Assembly: GCA_964035775.1 (NCBI GenBank)
Contig: OZ038314.1
Coordinates: 3,539,371-3,603,370 of the forward strand
Direction of reading: 5' to 3'
Length of the DNA: 64,000 nt
DNA from: Osedax frankpressi
Taxonomy: Eukaryota > Annelida > Polychaeta > Sabellida > Siboglinidae
Below the pieces are notes generated by a model. The model saw nothing but the letters and a program-made list of their open reading frames with translations, ran no database searches and was not told the origin of the DNA. Below, piece after piece: positions 38,840 to 53,908 of this stretch. Every line of letters starts with the position of its first letter. The first letter of the stretch is position 1. A program made the translations under genes and the position numbers.

Positions 38840-40187
38840 AGTTATTTAATTTATAGTTATTTAAGTTATAGTTATTTAAGTTATAGTTATTTAAGTTATA
38901 GTTATTTAAGTTATAGTTATTTAAGTTATAGTTATTTAAGTTATAGTTATTTAATTAATAGTTATTTAAGTTATAGTTATTTAAGTTATAGTTATTTAAG
39001 TTATAGTTATTTAAGTTATAGTTATTTAAGTTATAGTTATTTAATTAATAGTTATTTAAGTTATAGTTATTTAAGTTATAGTTATTTAAGTTATAGTTAT
39101 TTAAGTTATAGTTATTTAAGTTATAGTTATTTAATTTATAGTTATTTAATTTATAGTTATTTAAGTTATAGTTATTTAAGTTATAGTTATTTAAGTTATA
39201 GTTATTTAAGTTATAGTTATTTAATTAATAGTAATTTAAGTTATAGTAATTTAAGTTTAGTTATTTAATTTATAGTTATTTAAGTTATAGTTAATTAAGT
39301 TATCGTTAGTTAAGTTATAGTTATTTAAGTTATAGTTATTAAATTATAGTTATTTAAGTTATAGTTATTTAATTTATAGTTTTTTCATTTATGGTTATTT
39401 AAGTTATAGTTATTTAAGTTATAGTTATTTAAGTTATAGTTTTTTAAGTTATAGTTATTTAAGTTATAGTTATTTAAGTTATAGTTATTTAAGTTATAGT
39501 TATTTAAGTTATAATTATTTAAGTTATAGTTATTTAAGTTATAGTTATATAAGTTATAGTTAATTAAGTTATCGTTATTTAAGTTATAGTTATTTAATTT
39601 ATAGTTATTTAAGTTATAGTTATTTAAGTTATAGTTATTTAAGTTATAGTTATTTAAGTTATAGTTATTTAAGTTATAGTTATTTAAGTTATAGTTATTT
39701 AATTTATAGTTATTTAAGTTATAGTTATTTAAGTTATAGTTATTTAAGTTATAGTTATTTAAGTTATAGTTATTTAAGTTATAGTTATTTAAGTTATAGT
39801 TATTTAATTAATAGTTATTTAAGTTATAGTTATTTAAGTTATAGTTATTTAAGTTATAGTTATTTAAGTTATAGTTATTTAAGTTATAGTTATTTAATTT
39901 ATAGTTATTTAAGTTATAGTTATTTAAGTTATAGTTATTTAAGTTATAGTTATTTAAGTTATAGTTATTTAAGTTATAGTTATTTAAGTTATAGTTATTT
40001 AAGTTATAGTTATTTAATTAATAGTTATTTAAGTTATAGTTATTTAAGTTATAGTTATTTAAGTTATAGTTATTTAAGTTATAGTTATTTAAGTTATAGT
40101 TATTTAATTAATAGTTATTTAAGTTATAGTTATTTAAGTTATAGTTATTTAAGTTATAGTTATTTAAGTTATAGTTATTTAAGTTAT
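38840..40187 (+). repeat. Spacer block before the 7.3-kb duplication
   Basis: Canonical monomers with AATTAAT and paired AATTTAT units, one full 163-bp cassette ending in the T6 landmark at 39378, and a degenerate 120-bp element fragment (39513-39587). A private AGTTTTTTAAG occurs at about 39439, arising from a canonical unit and not to be confused with a T6 landmark. Confidence 0.75.
39513..39587 (+). repeat. 120-bp element, degenerate fragment
   Basis: The first five monomers of the 135-bp form (AATTATTTAAGTTAT, canonical, AGTTATATAAGTTAT, AGTTAATTAAGTTAT, CGTTATTTAAGTTAT) are present. The AAATTTT and TTGAA units are missing. Confidence 0.83.
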
Positions 40188-40635
40188 AGTTATTTAATTT
40201 ATAGTTATTTAATTTATAGTTATTTAAGTTATAGTTATTTAAGTTATAGTTATTTAAGTTATAGTTATTTAAGTTATAGTTATTTAATTAATAGTAATTT
40301 AAGTTATAGTAATTTAAGTTTAGTTATTTAATTTATAGTTATTTAAGTTATAGTTAATTAAGTTATCGTTAGTTAAGTTATAGTTATTTAAGTTATAGTT
40401 ATTAAATTATAGTTATTTAAGTTATAGTTATTTAATTTATAGTTTTTTCATTTATGGTTATTTAAGTTATAGTTATTTAAGTTATAGTTATTTAAGTTAT
40501 AGTTATTTAAGTTATAGTTATTTAAGTTATAGTTATTTAAGTTATAGTTATTTAAGTTATAGTTATTTAAGTTATAGTTATTTAAGTTATAGTTATTTAA
40601 GTTATAGTTATTTAAGTTATAGTTATTTAAGTTAT

Positions 40636-40770
40636 AATTATTTAAGTTATAGTTATTTAAGTTATAGTTATATAAGTTATAGTTAATTAAGTTATCGTTA
40701 TTTAAGTTATAGTTATTTAAGTTATAGTTATTTAAATTTTAGTTATATAAGTTATAGTTATTGAATTTAT
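40636..40770 (+). repeat. 120-bp element, copy 8 (135-bp form)
   Basis: Nine monomers: the opening pair is AATTATTTAAGTTAT plus an extra canonical unit, and the rest follows the standard order to the TTGAA unit. Confidence 0.9.
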
Positions 40771-43700
40771 AGTTATTTAATTTATAATTATTTAAGTTAT
40801 AGTTATTTAAGTTATAGTTATTTAAGTTATAGTTAATTAAGTTATCGTTAGCTAAGTTATAGTTATTTAAGTTATAGTTATTAAATTATAGTTATTTAAG
40901 TTATAGTTATTTAATTTATAGTTTTTTCATTTATGGTTATTTAAGTTATAGTTATTTAAGTTATAGTTATTTAAGTTATAGTTATTTAAGTTATAGTTAT
41001 TTAAGTTATAGTTATTTAAGTTATAGTTATTTAATTAATAGTTATTTAAGTTATAGTTATTTAAGTTATAGTTATTTAAGTTATAGTTATTTAAGTTATA
41101 GTTATTTAAGTTATAGTTATTTAATTTATAGTTATTTAAGTTATAGTTATTTAAGTTATAGTTATTTAAGTTATAGTTATTTAAGTTATAGTTATTTAAG
41201 TTATAGTTATTTAAGTTATAGTTATTTAATTAATAGTTATTTAAGTTATAGTTATTTAAGTTATAGTTATTTAAGTTATAGTTATTTAAGTTATAGTTAT
41301 TTAAGTTATAGTTATTTAATTAATAGTTATTTAAGTTATAATTATTTAAGTTATAGTTATTTAAGTTATAGTTATTTAAGTTATAGTTATTTAAGTTATA
41401 GTTATTTAATTTATAGTTATTTAATTTATAGTTATTTAAGTTATAGTTATTTAAGTTATAGTTATTTAAGTTATAGTTATTTAAGTTATAGTTATTTAAT
41501 TAATAGTAATTTAAGTTATAGTAATTTAAGTTTAGTTATTTAATTTATAGTTATTTAAGTTATAGTTAATTAAGTTATCGTTAGTTAAGTTATAGTTATT
41601 TAAGTTATAGTTATTAAATTATAGTTATTTAAGTTATAGTTATTTAATTTATAGTTTTTTCATTTATGGTTATTTAAGTTATAGTTATTTAAGTTATAGT
41701 TATTTAAGTTATAGTTATTTAAGTTATAGTTATTTAAGTTATAGTTATTTAAGTTATAGTTATTTAAGTTATAGTTATTTAAGTTATAGTTATTTAATTA
41801 ATAGTTATTTAAGTTATAGTTATTTAAGTTATAGTTATTTAAGTTATAGTTATTTAAGTTATAGTTATTTAAGTTATAGTTATTTAATTTATAGTTATTT
41901 AAGTTATAGTTATTTAAGTTATAGTTATTTAAGTTATAGTTATTTAAGTTATAGTTATTTAAGTTATAGTTATTTAAGTTATAGTTATTTAAGTTATAGT
42001 TATTTAATTAATAGTTATTTAAGTTATAGTTATTTAAGTTATAGTTATTTAAGTTATAGTTATTTAAGTTATAGTTATTTAAGTTATAGTTATTTAAGTT
42101 ATAGTTATTTAAGTTATAGTTATTTAATTTATAGTTATTTAATTTATAGTTATTTAAGTTATAGTTATTTAAGTTATAGTTATTTAAGTTATAGTTATTT
42201 AAGTTATAGTTATTTAATTAATAGTAATTTAAGTTATAGTAATTTAAGTTTAGTTATTTAATTTATAGTTATTTAAGTTATAGTTAATTAAGTTATCGTT
42301 AGTTAAGTTATAGTTATTTAAGTTATAGTTATTTAAGTTATAGTTATTTAAGTTATAGTTATTTAATTAATAGTTATTTAAGTTATAGTTATTTAAGTTA
42401 TAGTTATTTAAGTTATAGTTATTTAAGTTATAGTTATTTAAGTTATAGTTATTTAAGTTATAGTTATTTAAGTTATAGTTATTTAATTAATAGTTATTTA
42501 AGTTATAGTTATTTAAGTTATAGTTATTTAAGTTATAGTTATTTAAATTATAGTTATTTAAGTTATAGTTATTTAATTTATAGTTTTTTCATTTATGGTT
42601 ATTATATTATAGTTATATAAATTATAGTTATTTAAGTTATAGTTATTTAAGTTATAGTTATTTAAGTTATAGTTATTTAAGTTATAGTTATTTAAGTTAT
42701 AGTTATTTAAGTTATAGTTATTTAATTAATAGTTATTTAAGTTATAGTTATTTAAGTTATAGTTATTTAAGTTATAGTTATTTAAGTTATAGTTATTTAA
42801 TTAATAGTTATTTAAGTTATAGTTATTTAAGTTATAGTTATTAAATTATAGTTATTTAAGTTATAGTTATTTAATTTATAGTTTTTTCATTTATGGTTAT
42901 TTAAGTTATAGTTATTTAAGTTATAGTTATTTAAGTTATAGTTATTTAAGTTATAGTTATTTAAGTTATAGTTATTTAAGTTATAGTTATTTAAGTTATA
43001 GTTATTTAAGTTATAGTTATTTAATTAATAGTTATTTAAGTTATAGTTATTTAAGTTATAGTTATTTAAGTTATAGTTATTTAAGTTATAGTTATTTAAG
43101 TTATAGTTATTTAATTTATAGTTATTTAAGTTATAGTTATTTAAGTTATAGTTATTTAAGTTATAGTTATTTAAGTTATAGTTATTTAAGTTATAGTTAT
43201 TTAAGTTATAGTTATTTAATTAATAGTTATTTAAGTTATAGTTATTTAAGTTATAGTTATTTAAGTTATAGTTATTTAAGTTATAGTTATTTAAGTTATA
43301 GTTATTTAAGTTATAGTTATTTAAGTTATAGTTATTTAATTAATAGTTATTTAAGTTATAGTTATTTAAGTTATAGTTATTTAAGTTATAGTTATTTAAG
43401 TTATAGTTATTTAAGTTATAGTTATTTAAGTTATAGTTATTTAATTTATAGTTATTTAATTTATAGTTATTTAAGTTATAGTTATTTAAGTTATAGTTAT
43501 TTAAGTTATAGTTATTTAAGTTATAGTTATTTAAGTTATAGTTATTTAATTAATAGTAATTTAAGTTATAGTAATTTAAGTTTAGTTATTTAATTTATAG
43601 TTATTTAAGTTATAGTTAATTAAGTTATCGTTAGTTAAGTTATAGTTATTTAAGTTATAGTTATTAAATTATAGTTATTTAAGTTATAGTTATTTAATTT

Positions 43701-46406
43701 ATAGTTTTTTCATTAATGGTTATTTAAGTTATAGTTATTTAAGTTATAGTTATTTAAGTTATAGTTATTTAAGTTATAGTTATTTAAGTTATAGTTATTT
43801 AAGTTATAGTTATTTAAGTTATAGTTATTTAAGTTATAGTTATTTAAGTTATAGTTATTTAATTAATAGTAATTTAAGTTATAGTAATTTAAGTTTAGTT
43901 ATTTAATTTATAGTTATTTAAGTTATAGTTAATTAAGTTATCGTTAGTTAAGTTATAGTTATTTAAGTTATAGTTATTAAATTATAGTTATTTAAGTTAT
44001 AGTTATTTAATTTATAGTTTTTTCATTAATGGTTATTTAAGTTATAGTTATTTAAGTTATAGTTATTTAAGTTATAGTTATTTAAGTTATAGTTATTTAA
44101 TTAATAGTTATTTAAGTTATAGTTATTTAAGTTATAGTTATTTAAGTTATAGTTATTTAAGTTATAGTTATTTAAGTTATAGTTATTTAAGTTATAGTTA
44201 TTTAATTTATAGTTATTTAAGTTATAGTTATTTAAGTTATAGTTATTTAAGTTATAGTTATTTAAGTTATAGTTATTTAAGTTATAGTTATTTAAGTTAT
44301 AGTTATTTAAGTTATAGTTATTTAAGTTATAGTTATTTAATTAATAGTTATTTAAGTTATAGTTATTTAAGTTATAGTTATTTAAGTTATAGTTATTTAA
44401 GTTATAGTTATTTAAGTTATAGTTATTTAATTTATAGTTATTTAATTTATAGTTATTTAAGTTATAGTTATTTAAGTTATAGTTATTTAAGTTATAGTTA
44501 TTTAAGTTATAGTTATTTAAGTTATAGTTATTTAATTAATAGTAATTTAAGTTATAGTAATTTAAGTTTAGTTATTTAATTTATAGTTATTTAAGTTATA
44601 GTTAATTAAGTTATCGTTAGTTAAGTTATAGTTATTTAAGTTATAGTTATTAAATTATAGTTATTTAAGTTATAGTTATTTAATTTATAGTTTTTTCATT
44701 TAGGTTATTATATTATAGTTATATAAATTATAGTTATTTAAGTTATAGTTATTTAAGTTATAGTTATTTAAGTTATAGTTATTTAAGTTATAGTTATTTA
44801 AGTTATAGTTATTTAAGTTATAGTTATTTAAGTTATAGTTATTTAAGTTATAGTTATTTAAGTTATAGTTATTTAAGTTATAGTTATTTAATTAATAGTT
44901 ATTTAAGTTATAGTTATTTAAGTTATAGTTATTTAAGTTATAGTTATTTAAGTTATAGTTATTTAAGTTATAGTTATTTAATTAATAGATATTTAAGTTA
45001 TAGTTATTTAAGTTATAGTTATTTAAGTTATAGTTATTTAAGTTATAGTTATTTAAGTTATAGTTATTTAAGTTATAGTTATTTAATTTATAGTTATTTA
45101 ATTTATAGTTATTTAAGTTATAGTTATTTAAGTTATAGTTATTTAAGTTATAGTCATTTAATTAATAGTAATTTAAGTTATAGTAATTTAAGTTTAGTTA
45201 TTTAATTTATAGTTATTTAAGTTATAGTTAATTAAGTTATCGTTAGTTAAGTTATAGTTATTTAAGTTATAGTTATTAAATTATAGTTATTTAAGTTATA
45301 GTTATTTAATTAATAGTTATTTAAGTTATAGTTATTTAAGTTATAGTTATTTAAGTTATAGTTATTTAAGTTATAGTTATTTAAGTTATAGTTATTTAAG
45401 TTATAGTTATTTAATTTATAGTTATTTAAGTTATAGTTATTTAAGTTATAGTTATTTAAGTTATAGTTATTTAAGTTATAGTTATTTAAGTTATAGTTAT
45501 TTAAGTTATAGTTATTTAAGTTATAGTTATTTAATTAATAGTTATTTAAGTTATAGTTATTTAAGTTATAGTTATTTAAGTTATAGTTATTTAAGTTATA
45601 GTTATTTAAGTTATAGTTATTTAATTTATAGTTATTTAATTTATAGTTATTTAAGTTATAGTTATTTAAGTTATAGTTATTTAAGTTATAGTTATTTAAT
45701 TAATAGTAATTTAAGTTATAGTAATTTAAGTTTAATTATTTAATTTATAGTTATTTAAGTTATAGTTAATTAAGTTATCGTTAGTTAAGTTATAGTTATT
45801 TAAGTTATAGTTATTAAATTATAGTTATTTAAGTTATAGTTATTTAATTTATGGTTTTTTCATTTATGGTTATTATATTATAGTTATATAAATTATAGTT
45901 ATTTAAGTTATAGTTATTTAAGTTATAGTTATTTAAGTTATAGTTATTTAAGTTATAGTTATTTAAGTTATAGTTATTTAAGTTATAGTTATTTAAGTTA
46001 TAGTTATTTAAGTTATAGTTATTTAAGTTATAGTTATTTAATTAATAGTTATTTAAGTTATAGTTATTTAAGTTATAGTTATTTAAGTTATAGTTATTTA
46101 AGTTATAGTTATTTAAGTTATAGTTATTTAAGTTATAGTTATTTAATTAATAGTTATTTAAGTTATAGTTATTTAAGTTATAGTTATTTAAGTTATAGTT
46201 ATTTAAGTTATAGTTATTTAAGTTATAGTTATTTAAGTTATAGTTATTTAATTTATAGTTATTTAATTTATAGTTATTTAAGTTATAGTTATTTAAGTTA
46301 TAGTTATTTAAGTTATAGTTATTTAAGTTATAGTTATTTAAGTTATAGTTATTTAAGTTATAGTTATTTAAGTTATAGTTATTTAAGTTATAGTTATTTA
46401 ATTTAT

Positions 46407-46584
46407 AGTTAATTAAGTTATCATTAGTTAAGTTATAGTTATTTAAGTTATAGTTATAAAATTATAGTTATTTAAGTTATAGTTATTTAATTTATAGTTA
46501 ATTAAGTTATCATTAGTTAAGTTATAGTTATTTAAGTTATAGTTATTAAATTATAGTTATTTAAGTTATAGTTATTTAATTTAT
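46407..46584 (+). repeat. 89-bp cassette doublet, site 4
   Basis: Tandem copies start at 46407 and 46496, both with TCATTAG. The first copy has TTATAAAATT in place of TTATTAAATT (from 46452). Confidence 0.9.
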
Positions 46585-47944
46585 AGTTTTTTCATTTATG
46601 GTTATTATATTATAGTTATATAAATTATAGTTATTTAAGTTATAGTTATTTAAGTTATAGTTATTTAAGTTATAGTTATTTAATTAATAGATATTTAAGT
46701 TATAGTTATTTAAGTTATAGTTATTTAAGTTATAGTTATTTAAGTTATAGTTATTTAAGTTATAGTTATTTAAGTTATAGTTATTTAATTTATAGTTATT
46801 TAATTTATAGTTATTTAAGTTATAGTTATTTAAGTTATAGTTATTTAAGTTATAGTCATTTAATTAATAGTAATTTAAGTTATAGTAATTTAAGTTTAGT
46901 TATTTAATTTATAGTTATTTAAGTTATAGTTAATTAAGTTATCGTTAGTTAAGTTATAGTTATTTAAGTTATAGTTATTAAATTATAGTTATTTAAGTTA
47001 TAGTTATTTAATTTATAGTTATTTAATTTATAGTTTTTTCATTTATGGTTATTTAAGTTATAGTTATTTAAGTTATAGTTATTTAAGTTATAGTTATTTA
47101 ATTAATAGTTATTTAAGTTATAGTTATTTAAGTTATAGTTATTTAAGTTATAGTTATTTAAGTTATAGTTATTTAAGTTATAGTTATTTAATTTATAGTT
47201 ATTTAAGTTATAGTTATTTAAGTTATAGTTATTTAAGTTATAGTTATTTAAGTTATAGTTATTTAAGTTATAGTTATTTAAGTTATAGTTATTTAAGTTA
47301 TAGTTATTTAATTAATAGTTATTTAAGTTATAGTTATTTAAGTTATAGTTATTTAAGTTATAGTTATTTAAGTTATAGTTATTTAAGTTATAGTTATTTA
47401 ATTTATAGTTATTTAATTTATAGTTATTTAAGTTATAGTTATTTAAGTTATAGTTATTTAAGTTATAGTTATTTAAGTTATAGTTATTTAAGTTATAGTT
47501 ATTTAATTTATAGTTATTTAATTTATAGTTATTTAAGTTATAGTTATTTAAGTTATAGTTATTTAAGTTATAGTTATTTAAGTTATAGTTATTTAATTAA
47601 TAGTAATTTAAGTTATAGTAATTTAAGTTTAGTTATTTAATTTATAGTTATTTAAGTTATAGTTAATTAAGTTATCGTTAGTTAAGTTATAGTTATTTAA
47701 GTTATAGTTATTAAATTATAGTTATTTAAGTTATAGTTATTTAATTTATAGTTTTTTCATTTATGGTTATTTAAGTTATAGTTATTTAAGTTATAGTTAT
47801 TTAAGTTATAGTTATTTAAGTTATAGTTATTTAAGTTATAGTTATTTAAGTTATAGTTATTTAAGTTATAGTTATTTAAGTTATAGTTATTTAAGTTATA
47901 GTTATTTAAGTTATAGTTATTTAAGTTATAGTTATTTAAGTTAT

Positions 47945-48079
47945 AATTATTTAAGTTATAGTTATTTAAGTTATAGTTATATAAGTTATAGTTAATTAAG
48001 TTATCGTTATTTAAGTTATAGTTATTTAAGTTATAGTTATTTAAATTTTAGTTATATAAGTTATAGTTATTGAATTTAT
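47945..48079 (+). repeat. 120-bp element, copy 9 (135-bp form)
   Basis: Same nine-monomer form as copy 8, 7,309 bp downstream, as expected for the 7.3-kb duplication. Confidence 0.9.
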
Positions 48080-51000
48080 AGTTATTTAATTTATAATTAT
48101 TTAAGTTATAGTTATTTAAGTTATAGTTATTTAAGTTATAGTTAATTAAGTTATCGTTAGCTAAGTTATAGTTATTTAAGTTATAGTTATTAAATTATAG
48201 TTATTTAAGTTATAGTTATTTAATTTATAGTTTTTTCATTTATGGTTATTTAAGTTATAGTTATTTAAGTTATAGTTATTTAAGTTATAGTTATTTAAGT
48301 TATAGTTATTTAAGTTATAGTTATTTAAGTTATAGTTATTTAATTAATAGTTATTTAAGTTATAGTTATTTAAGTTATAGTTATTTAAGTTATAGTTATT
48401 TAAGTTATAGTTATTTAAGTTATAGTTATTTAATTTATAGTTATTTAAGTTATAGTTATTTAAGTTATAGTTATTTAAGTTATAGTTATTTAAGTTATAG
48501 TTATTTAAGTTATAGTTATTTAAGTTATAGTTATTTAATTAATAGTTATTTAAGTTATAGTTATTTAAGTTATAGTTATTTAAGTTATAGTTATTTAAGT
48601 TATAGTTATTTAAGTTATAGTTATTTAAGTTATAGTTATTTAATTAATAGTTATTTAAGTTATAATTATTTAAGTTATAGTTATTTAAGTTATAGTTATT
48701 TAAGTTATAGTTATTTAAGTTATAGTTATTTAATTTATAGTTATTTAATTTATAGTTATTTAAGTTATAGTTATTTAAGTTATAGTTATTTAAGTTATAG
48801 TTATTTAAGTTATAGTTATTTAATTAATAGTAATTTAAGTTATAGTAATTTAAGTTTAGTTATTTAATTTATAGTTATTTAAGTTATAGTTAATTAAGTT
48901 ATCGTTAGTTAAGTTATAGTTATTTAAGTTATAGTTATTAAATTATAGTTATTTAAGTTATAGTTATTTAATTTATAGTTTTTTCATTTATGGTTATTTA
49001 AGTTATAGTTATTTAAGTTATAGTTATTTAAGTTATAGTTATTTAAGTTATAGTTATTTAAGTTATAGTTATTTAAGTTATAGTTATTTAAGTTATAGTT
49101 ATTTAAGTTATAGTTATTTAATTAATAGTTATTTAAGTTATAGTTATTTAAGTTATAGTTATTTAAGTTATAGTTATTTAAGTTATAGTTATTTAAGTTA
49201 TAGTTATTTAATTTATAGTTATTTAAGTTATAGTTATTTAAGTTATAGTTATTTAAGTTATAGTTATTTAAGTTATAGTTATTTAAGTTATAGTTATTTA
49301 AGTTATAGTTATTTAAGTTATAGTTATTTAATTAATAGTTATTTAAGTTATAGTTATTTAAGTTATAGTTATTTAAGTTATAGTTATTTAAGTTATAGTT
49401 ATTTAAGTTATAGTTATTTAAGTTATAGTTATTTAAGTTATAGTTATTTAATTTATAGTTATTTAATTTATAGTTATTTAAGTTATAGTTATTTAAGTTA
49501 TAGTTATTTAAGTTATAGTTATTTAAGTTATAGTTATTTAATTAATAGTAATTTAAGTTATAGTAATTTAAGTTTAGTTATTTAATTTATAGTTATTTAA
49601 GTTATAGTTAATTAAGTTATCGTTAGTTAAGTTATAGTTATTTAAGTTATAGTTATTTAAGTTATAGTTATTTAAGTTATAGTTATTTAATTAATAGTTA
49701 TTTAAGTTATAGTTATTTAAGTTATAGTTATTTAAGTTATAGTTATTTAAGTTATAGTTATTTAAGTTATAGTTATTTAAGTTATAGTTATTTAAGTTAT
49801 AGTTATTTAATTAATAGTTATTTAAGTTATAGTTATTTAAGTTATAGTTATTTAAGTTATAGTTATTTAAATTATAGTTATTTAAGTTATAGTTATTTAA
49901 TTTATAGTTTTTTCATTTATGGTTATTATATTATAGTTATATAAATTATAGTTATTTAAGTTATAGTTATTTAAGTTATAGTTATTTAAGTTATAGTTAT
50001 TTAAGTTATAGTTATTTAAGTTATAGTTATTTAAGTTATAGTTATTTAATTAATAGTTATTTAAGTTATAGTTATTTAAGTTATAGTTATTTAAGTTATA
50101 GTTATTTAAGTTATAGTTATTTAATTAATAGTTATTTAAGTTATAGTTATTTAAGTTATAGTTATTAAATTATAGTTATTTAAGTTATAGTTATTTAATT
50201 TATAGTTTTTTCATTTATGGTTATTTAAGTTATAGTTATTTAAGTTATAGTTATTTAAGTTATAGTTATTTAAGTTATAGTTATTTAAGTTATAGTTATT
50301 TAAGTTATAGTTATTTAAGTTATAGTTATTTAAGTTATAGTTATTTAATTAATAGTTATTTAAGTTATAGTTATTTAAGTTATAGTTATTTAAGTTATAG
50401 TTATTTAAGTTATAGTTATTTAAGTTATAGTTATTTAATTTATAGTTATTTAAGTTATAGTTATTTAAGTTATAGTTATTTAAGTTATAGTTATTTAAGT
50501 TATAGTTATTTAAGTTATAGTTATTTAAGTTATAGTTATTTAATTAATAGTTATTTAAGTTATAGTTATTTAAGTTATAGTTATTTAAGTTATAGTTATT
50601 TAAGTTATAGTTATTTAAGTTATAGTTATTTAAGTTATAGTTATTTAAGTTATAGTTATTTAATTAATAGTTATTTAAGTTATAGTTATTTAAGTTATAG
50701 TTATTTAAGTTATAGTTATTTAAGTTATAGTTATTTAAGTTATAGTTATTTAAGTTATAGTTATTTAATTTATAGTTATTTAATTTATAGTTATTTAAGT
50801 TATAGTTATTTAAGTTATAGTTATTTAAGTTATAGTTATTTAAGTTATAGTTATTTAAGTTATAGTTATTTAATTAATAGTAATTTAAGTTATAGTAATT
50901 TAAGTTTAGTTATTTAATTTATAGTTATTTAAGTTATAGTTAATTAAGTTATCGTTAGTTAAGTTATAGTTATTTAAGTTATAGTTATTAAATTATAGTT

Positions 51001-53730
51001 ATTTAAGTTATAGTTATTTAATTTATAGTTTTTTCATTAATGGTTATTTAAGTTATAGTTATTTAAGTTATAGTTATTTAAGTTATAGTTATTTAAGTTA
51101 TAGTTATTTAAGTTATAGTTATTTAAGTTATAGTTATTTAAGTTATAGTTATTTAAGTTATAGTTATTTAAGTTATAGTTATTTAATTAATAGTAATTTA
51201 AGTTATAGTAATTTAAGTTTAGTTATTTAATTTATAGTTATTTAAGTTATAGTTAATTAAGTTATCGTTAGTTAAGTTATAGTTATTTAAGTTATAGTTA
51301 TTAAATTATAGTTATTTAAGTTATAGTTATTTAATTTATAGTTTTTTCATTAATGGTTATTTAAGTTATAGTTATTTAAGTTATAGTTATTTAAGTTATA
51401 GTTATTTAAGTTATAGTTATTTAATTAATAGTTATTTAAGTTATAGTTATTTAAGTTATAGTTATTTAAGTTATAGTTATTTAAGTTATAGTTATTTAAG
51501 TTATAGTTATTTAAGTTATAGTTATTTAATTTATAGTTATTTAAGTTATAGTTATTTAAGTTATAGTTATTTAAGTTATAGTTATTTAAGTTATAGTTAT
51601 TTAAGTTATAGTTATTTAAGTTATAGTTATTTAAGTTATAGTTATTTAAGTTATAGTTATTTAATTAATAGTTATTTAAGTTATAGTTATTTAAGTTATA
51701 GTTATTTAAGTTATAGTTATTTAAGTTATAGTTATTTAAGTTATAGTTATTTAATTTATAGTTATTTAATTTATAGTTATTTAAGTTATAGTTATTTAAG
51801 TTATAGTTATTTAAGTTATAGTTATTTAAGTTATAGTTATTTAAGTTATAGTTATTTAATTAATAGTAATTTAAGTTATAGTAATTTAAGTTTAGTTATT
51901 TAATTTATAGTTATTTAAGTTATAGTTAATTAAGTTATCGTTAGTTAAGTTATAGTTATTTAAGTTATAGTTATTAAATTATAGTTATTTAAGTTATAGT
52001 TATTTAATTTATAGTTTTTTCATTTAGGTTATTATATTATAGTTATATAAATTATAGTTATTTAAGTTATAGTTATTTAAGTTATAGTTATTTAAGTTAT
52101 AGTTATTTAAGTTATAGTTATTTAAGTTATAGTTATTTAAGTTATAGTTATTTAAGTTATAGTTATTTAAGTTATAGTTATTTAAGTTATAGTTATTTAA
52201 GTTATAGTTATTTAATTAATAGTTATTTAAGTTATAGTTATTTAAGTTATAGTTATTTAAGTTATAGTTATTTAAGTTATAGTTATTTAAGTTATAGTTA
52301 TTTAATTAATAGATATTTAAGTTATAGTTATTTAAGTTATAGTTATTTAAGTTATAGTTATTTAAGTTATAGTTATTTAAGTTATAGTTATTTAAGTTAT
52401 AGTTATTTAATTTATAGTTATTTAATTTATAGTTATTTAAGTTATAGTTATTTAAGTTATAGTTATTTAAGTTATAGTCATTTAATTAATAGTAATTTAA
52501 GTTATAGTAATTTAAGTTTAGTTATTTAATTTATAGTTATTTAAGTTATAGTTAATTAAGTTATCGTTAGTTAAGTTATAGTTATTTAAGTTATAGTTAT
52601 TAAATTATAGTTATTTAAGTTATAGTTATTTAATTAATAGTTATTTAAGTTATAGTTATTTAAGTTATAGTTATTTAAGTTATAGTTATTTAAGTTATAG
52701 TTATTTAAGTTATAGTTATTTAATTTATAGTTATTTAAGTTATAGTTATTTAAGTTATAGTTATTTAAGTTATAGTTATTTAAGTTATAGTTATTTAAGT
52801 TATAGTTATTTAAGTTATAGTTATTTAAGTTATAGTTATTTAATTAATAGTTATTTAAGTTATAGTTATTTAAGTTATAGTTATTTAAGTTATAGTTATT
52901 TAAGTTATAGTTATTTAAGTTATAGTTATTTAATTTATAGTTATTTAATTTATAGTTATTTAAGTTATAGTTATTTAAGTTATAGTTATTTAAGTTATAG
53001 TTATTTAATTAATAGTAATTTAAGTTATAGTAATTTAAGTTTAATTATTTAATTTATAGTTATTTAAGTTATAGTTAATTAAGTTATCGTTAGTTAAGTT
53101 ATAGTTATTTAAGTTATAGTTATTAAATTATAGTTATTTAAGTTATAGTTATTTAATTTATGGTTTTTTCATTTATGGTTATTATATTATAGTTATATAA
53201 ATTATAGTTATTTAAGTTATAGTTATTTAAGTTATAGTTATTTAAGTTATAGTTATTTAAGTTATAGTTATTTAAGTTATAGTTATTTAAGTTATAGTTA
53301 TTTAAGTTATAGTTATTTAAGTTATAGTTATTTAAGTTATAGTTATTTAATTAATAGTTATTTAAGTTATAGTTATTTAAGTTATAGTTATTTAAGTTAT
53401 AGTTATTTAAGTTATAGTTATTTAAGTTATAGTTATTTAAGTTATAGTTATTTAATTAATAGTTATTTAAGTTATAGTTATTTAAGTTATAGTTATTTAA
53501 GTTATAGTTATTTAAGTTATAGTTATTTAAGTTATAGTTATTTAAGTTATAGTTATTTAATTTATAGTTATTTAATTTATAGTTATTTAAGTTATAGTTA
53601 TTTAAGTTATAGTTATTTAAGTTATAGTTATTTAAGTTATAGTTATTTAAGTTATAGTTATTTAAGTTATAGTTATTTAAGTTATAGTTATTTAAGTTAT
53701 AGTTATTTAAGTTATAGTTATTTAATTTAT

Positions 53731-53908
53731 AGTTAATTAAGTTATCATTAGTTAAGTTATAGTTATTTAAGTTATAGTTATAAAATTATAGTTATTTAAG
53801 TTATAGTTATTTAATTTATAGTTAATTAAGTTATCATTAGTTAAGTTATAGTTATTTAAGTTATAGTTATTAAATTATAGTTATTTAAGTTATAGTTATT
53901 TAATTTAT
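53731..53908 (+). repeat. 89-bp cassette doublet, site 5
   Basis: Tandem copies start at 53731 and 53820. It carries the same TTATAAAATT change as site 4, 7,324 bp downstream. Confidence 0.9.

Larger units (their letters stand above)
40188..47496 (+). repeat. 7.3-kb tandem duplication, copy A
   Basis: Contains T6 landmarks at 40441, 40920, 41653, 42582, 42880, 43703, 44016, 44689, 45853, 46585 and 47032. Fine markers are TATAATT at 40633 and 41337, CATTTAGG (C at 44697, one base pair lost after the T6 unit), AGTCATT at 45152 and 46854, and TTATAAAATT from 46452. All have partners 7,309 or 7,324 bp downstream. It begins at a pair of AATTTAT units. The downstream junction lies where two such pairs (47392 and 47497) sit five canonical units apart. 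Confidence 0.92.

Noticed and set aside
39439-39453. An extra T6 landmark
   Set aside because: It reads AGTTTTTTAAGTTAT, a canonical unit with one A-to-T change; it lacks the C and the CATTTAT end of the T6 unit and no cassette precedes it.
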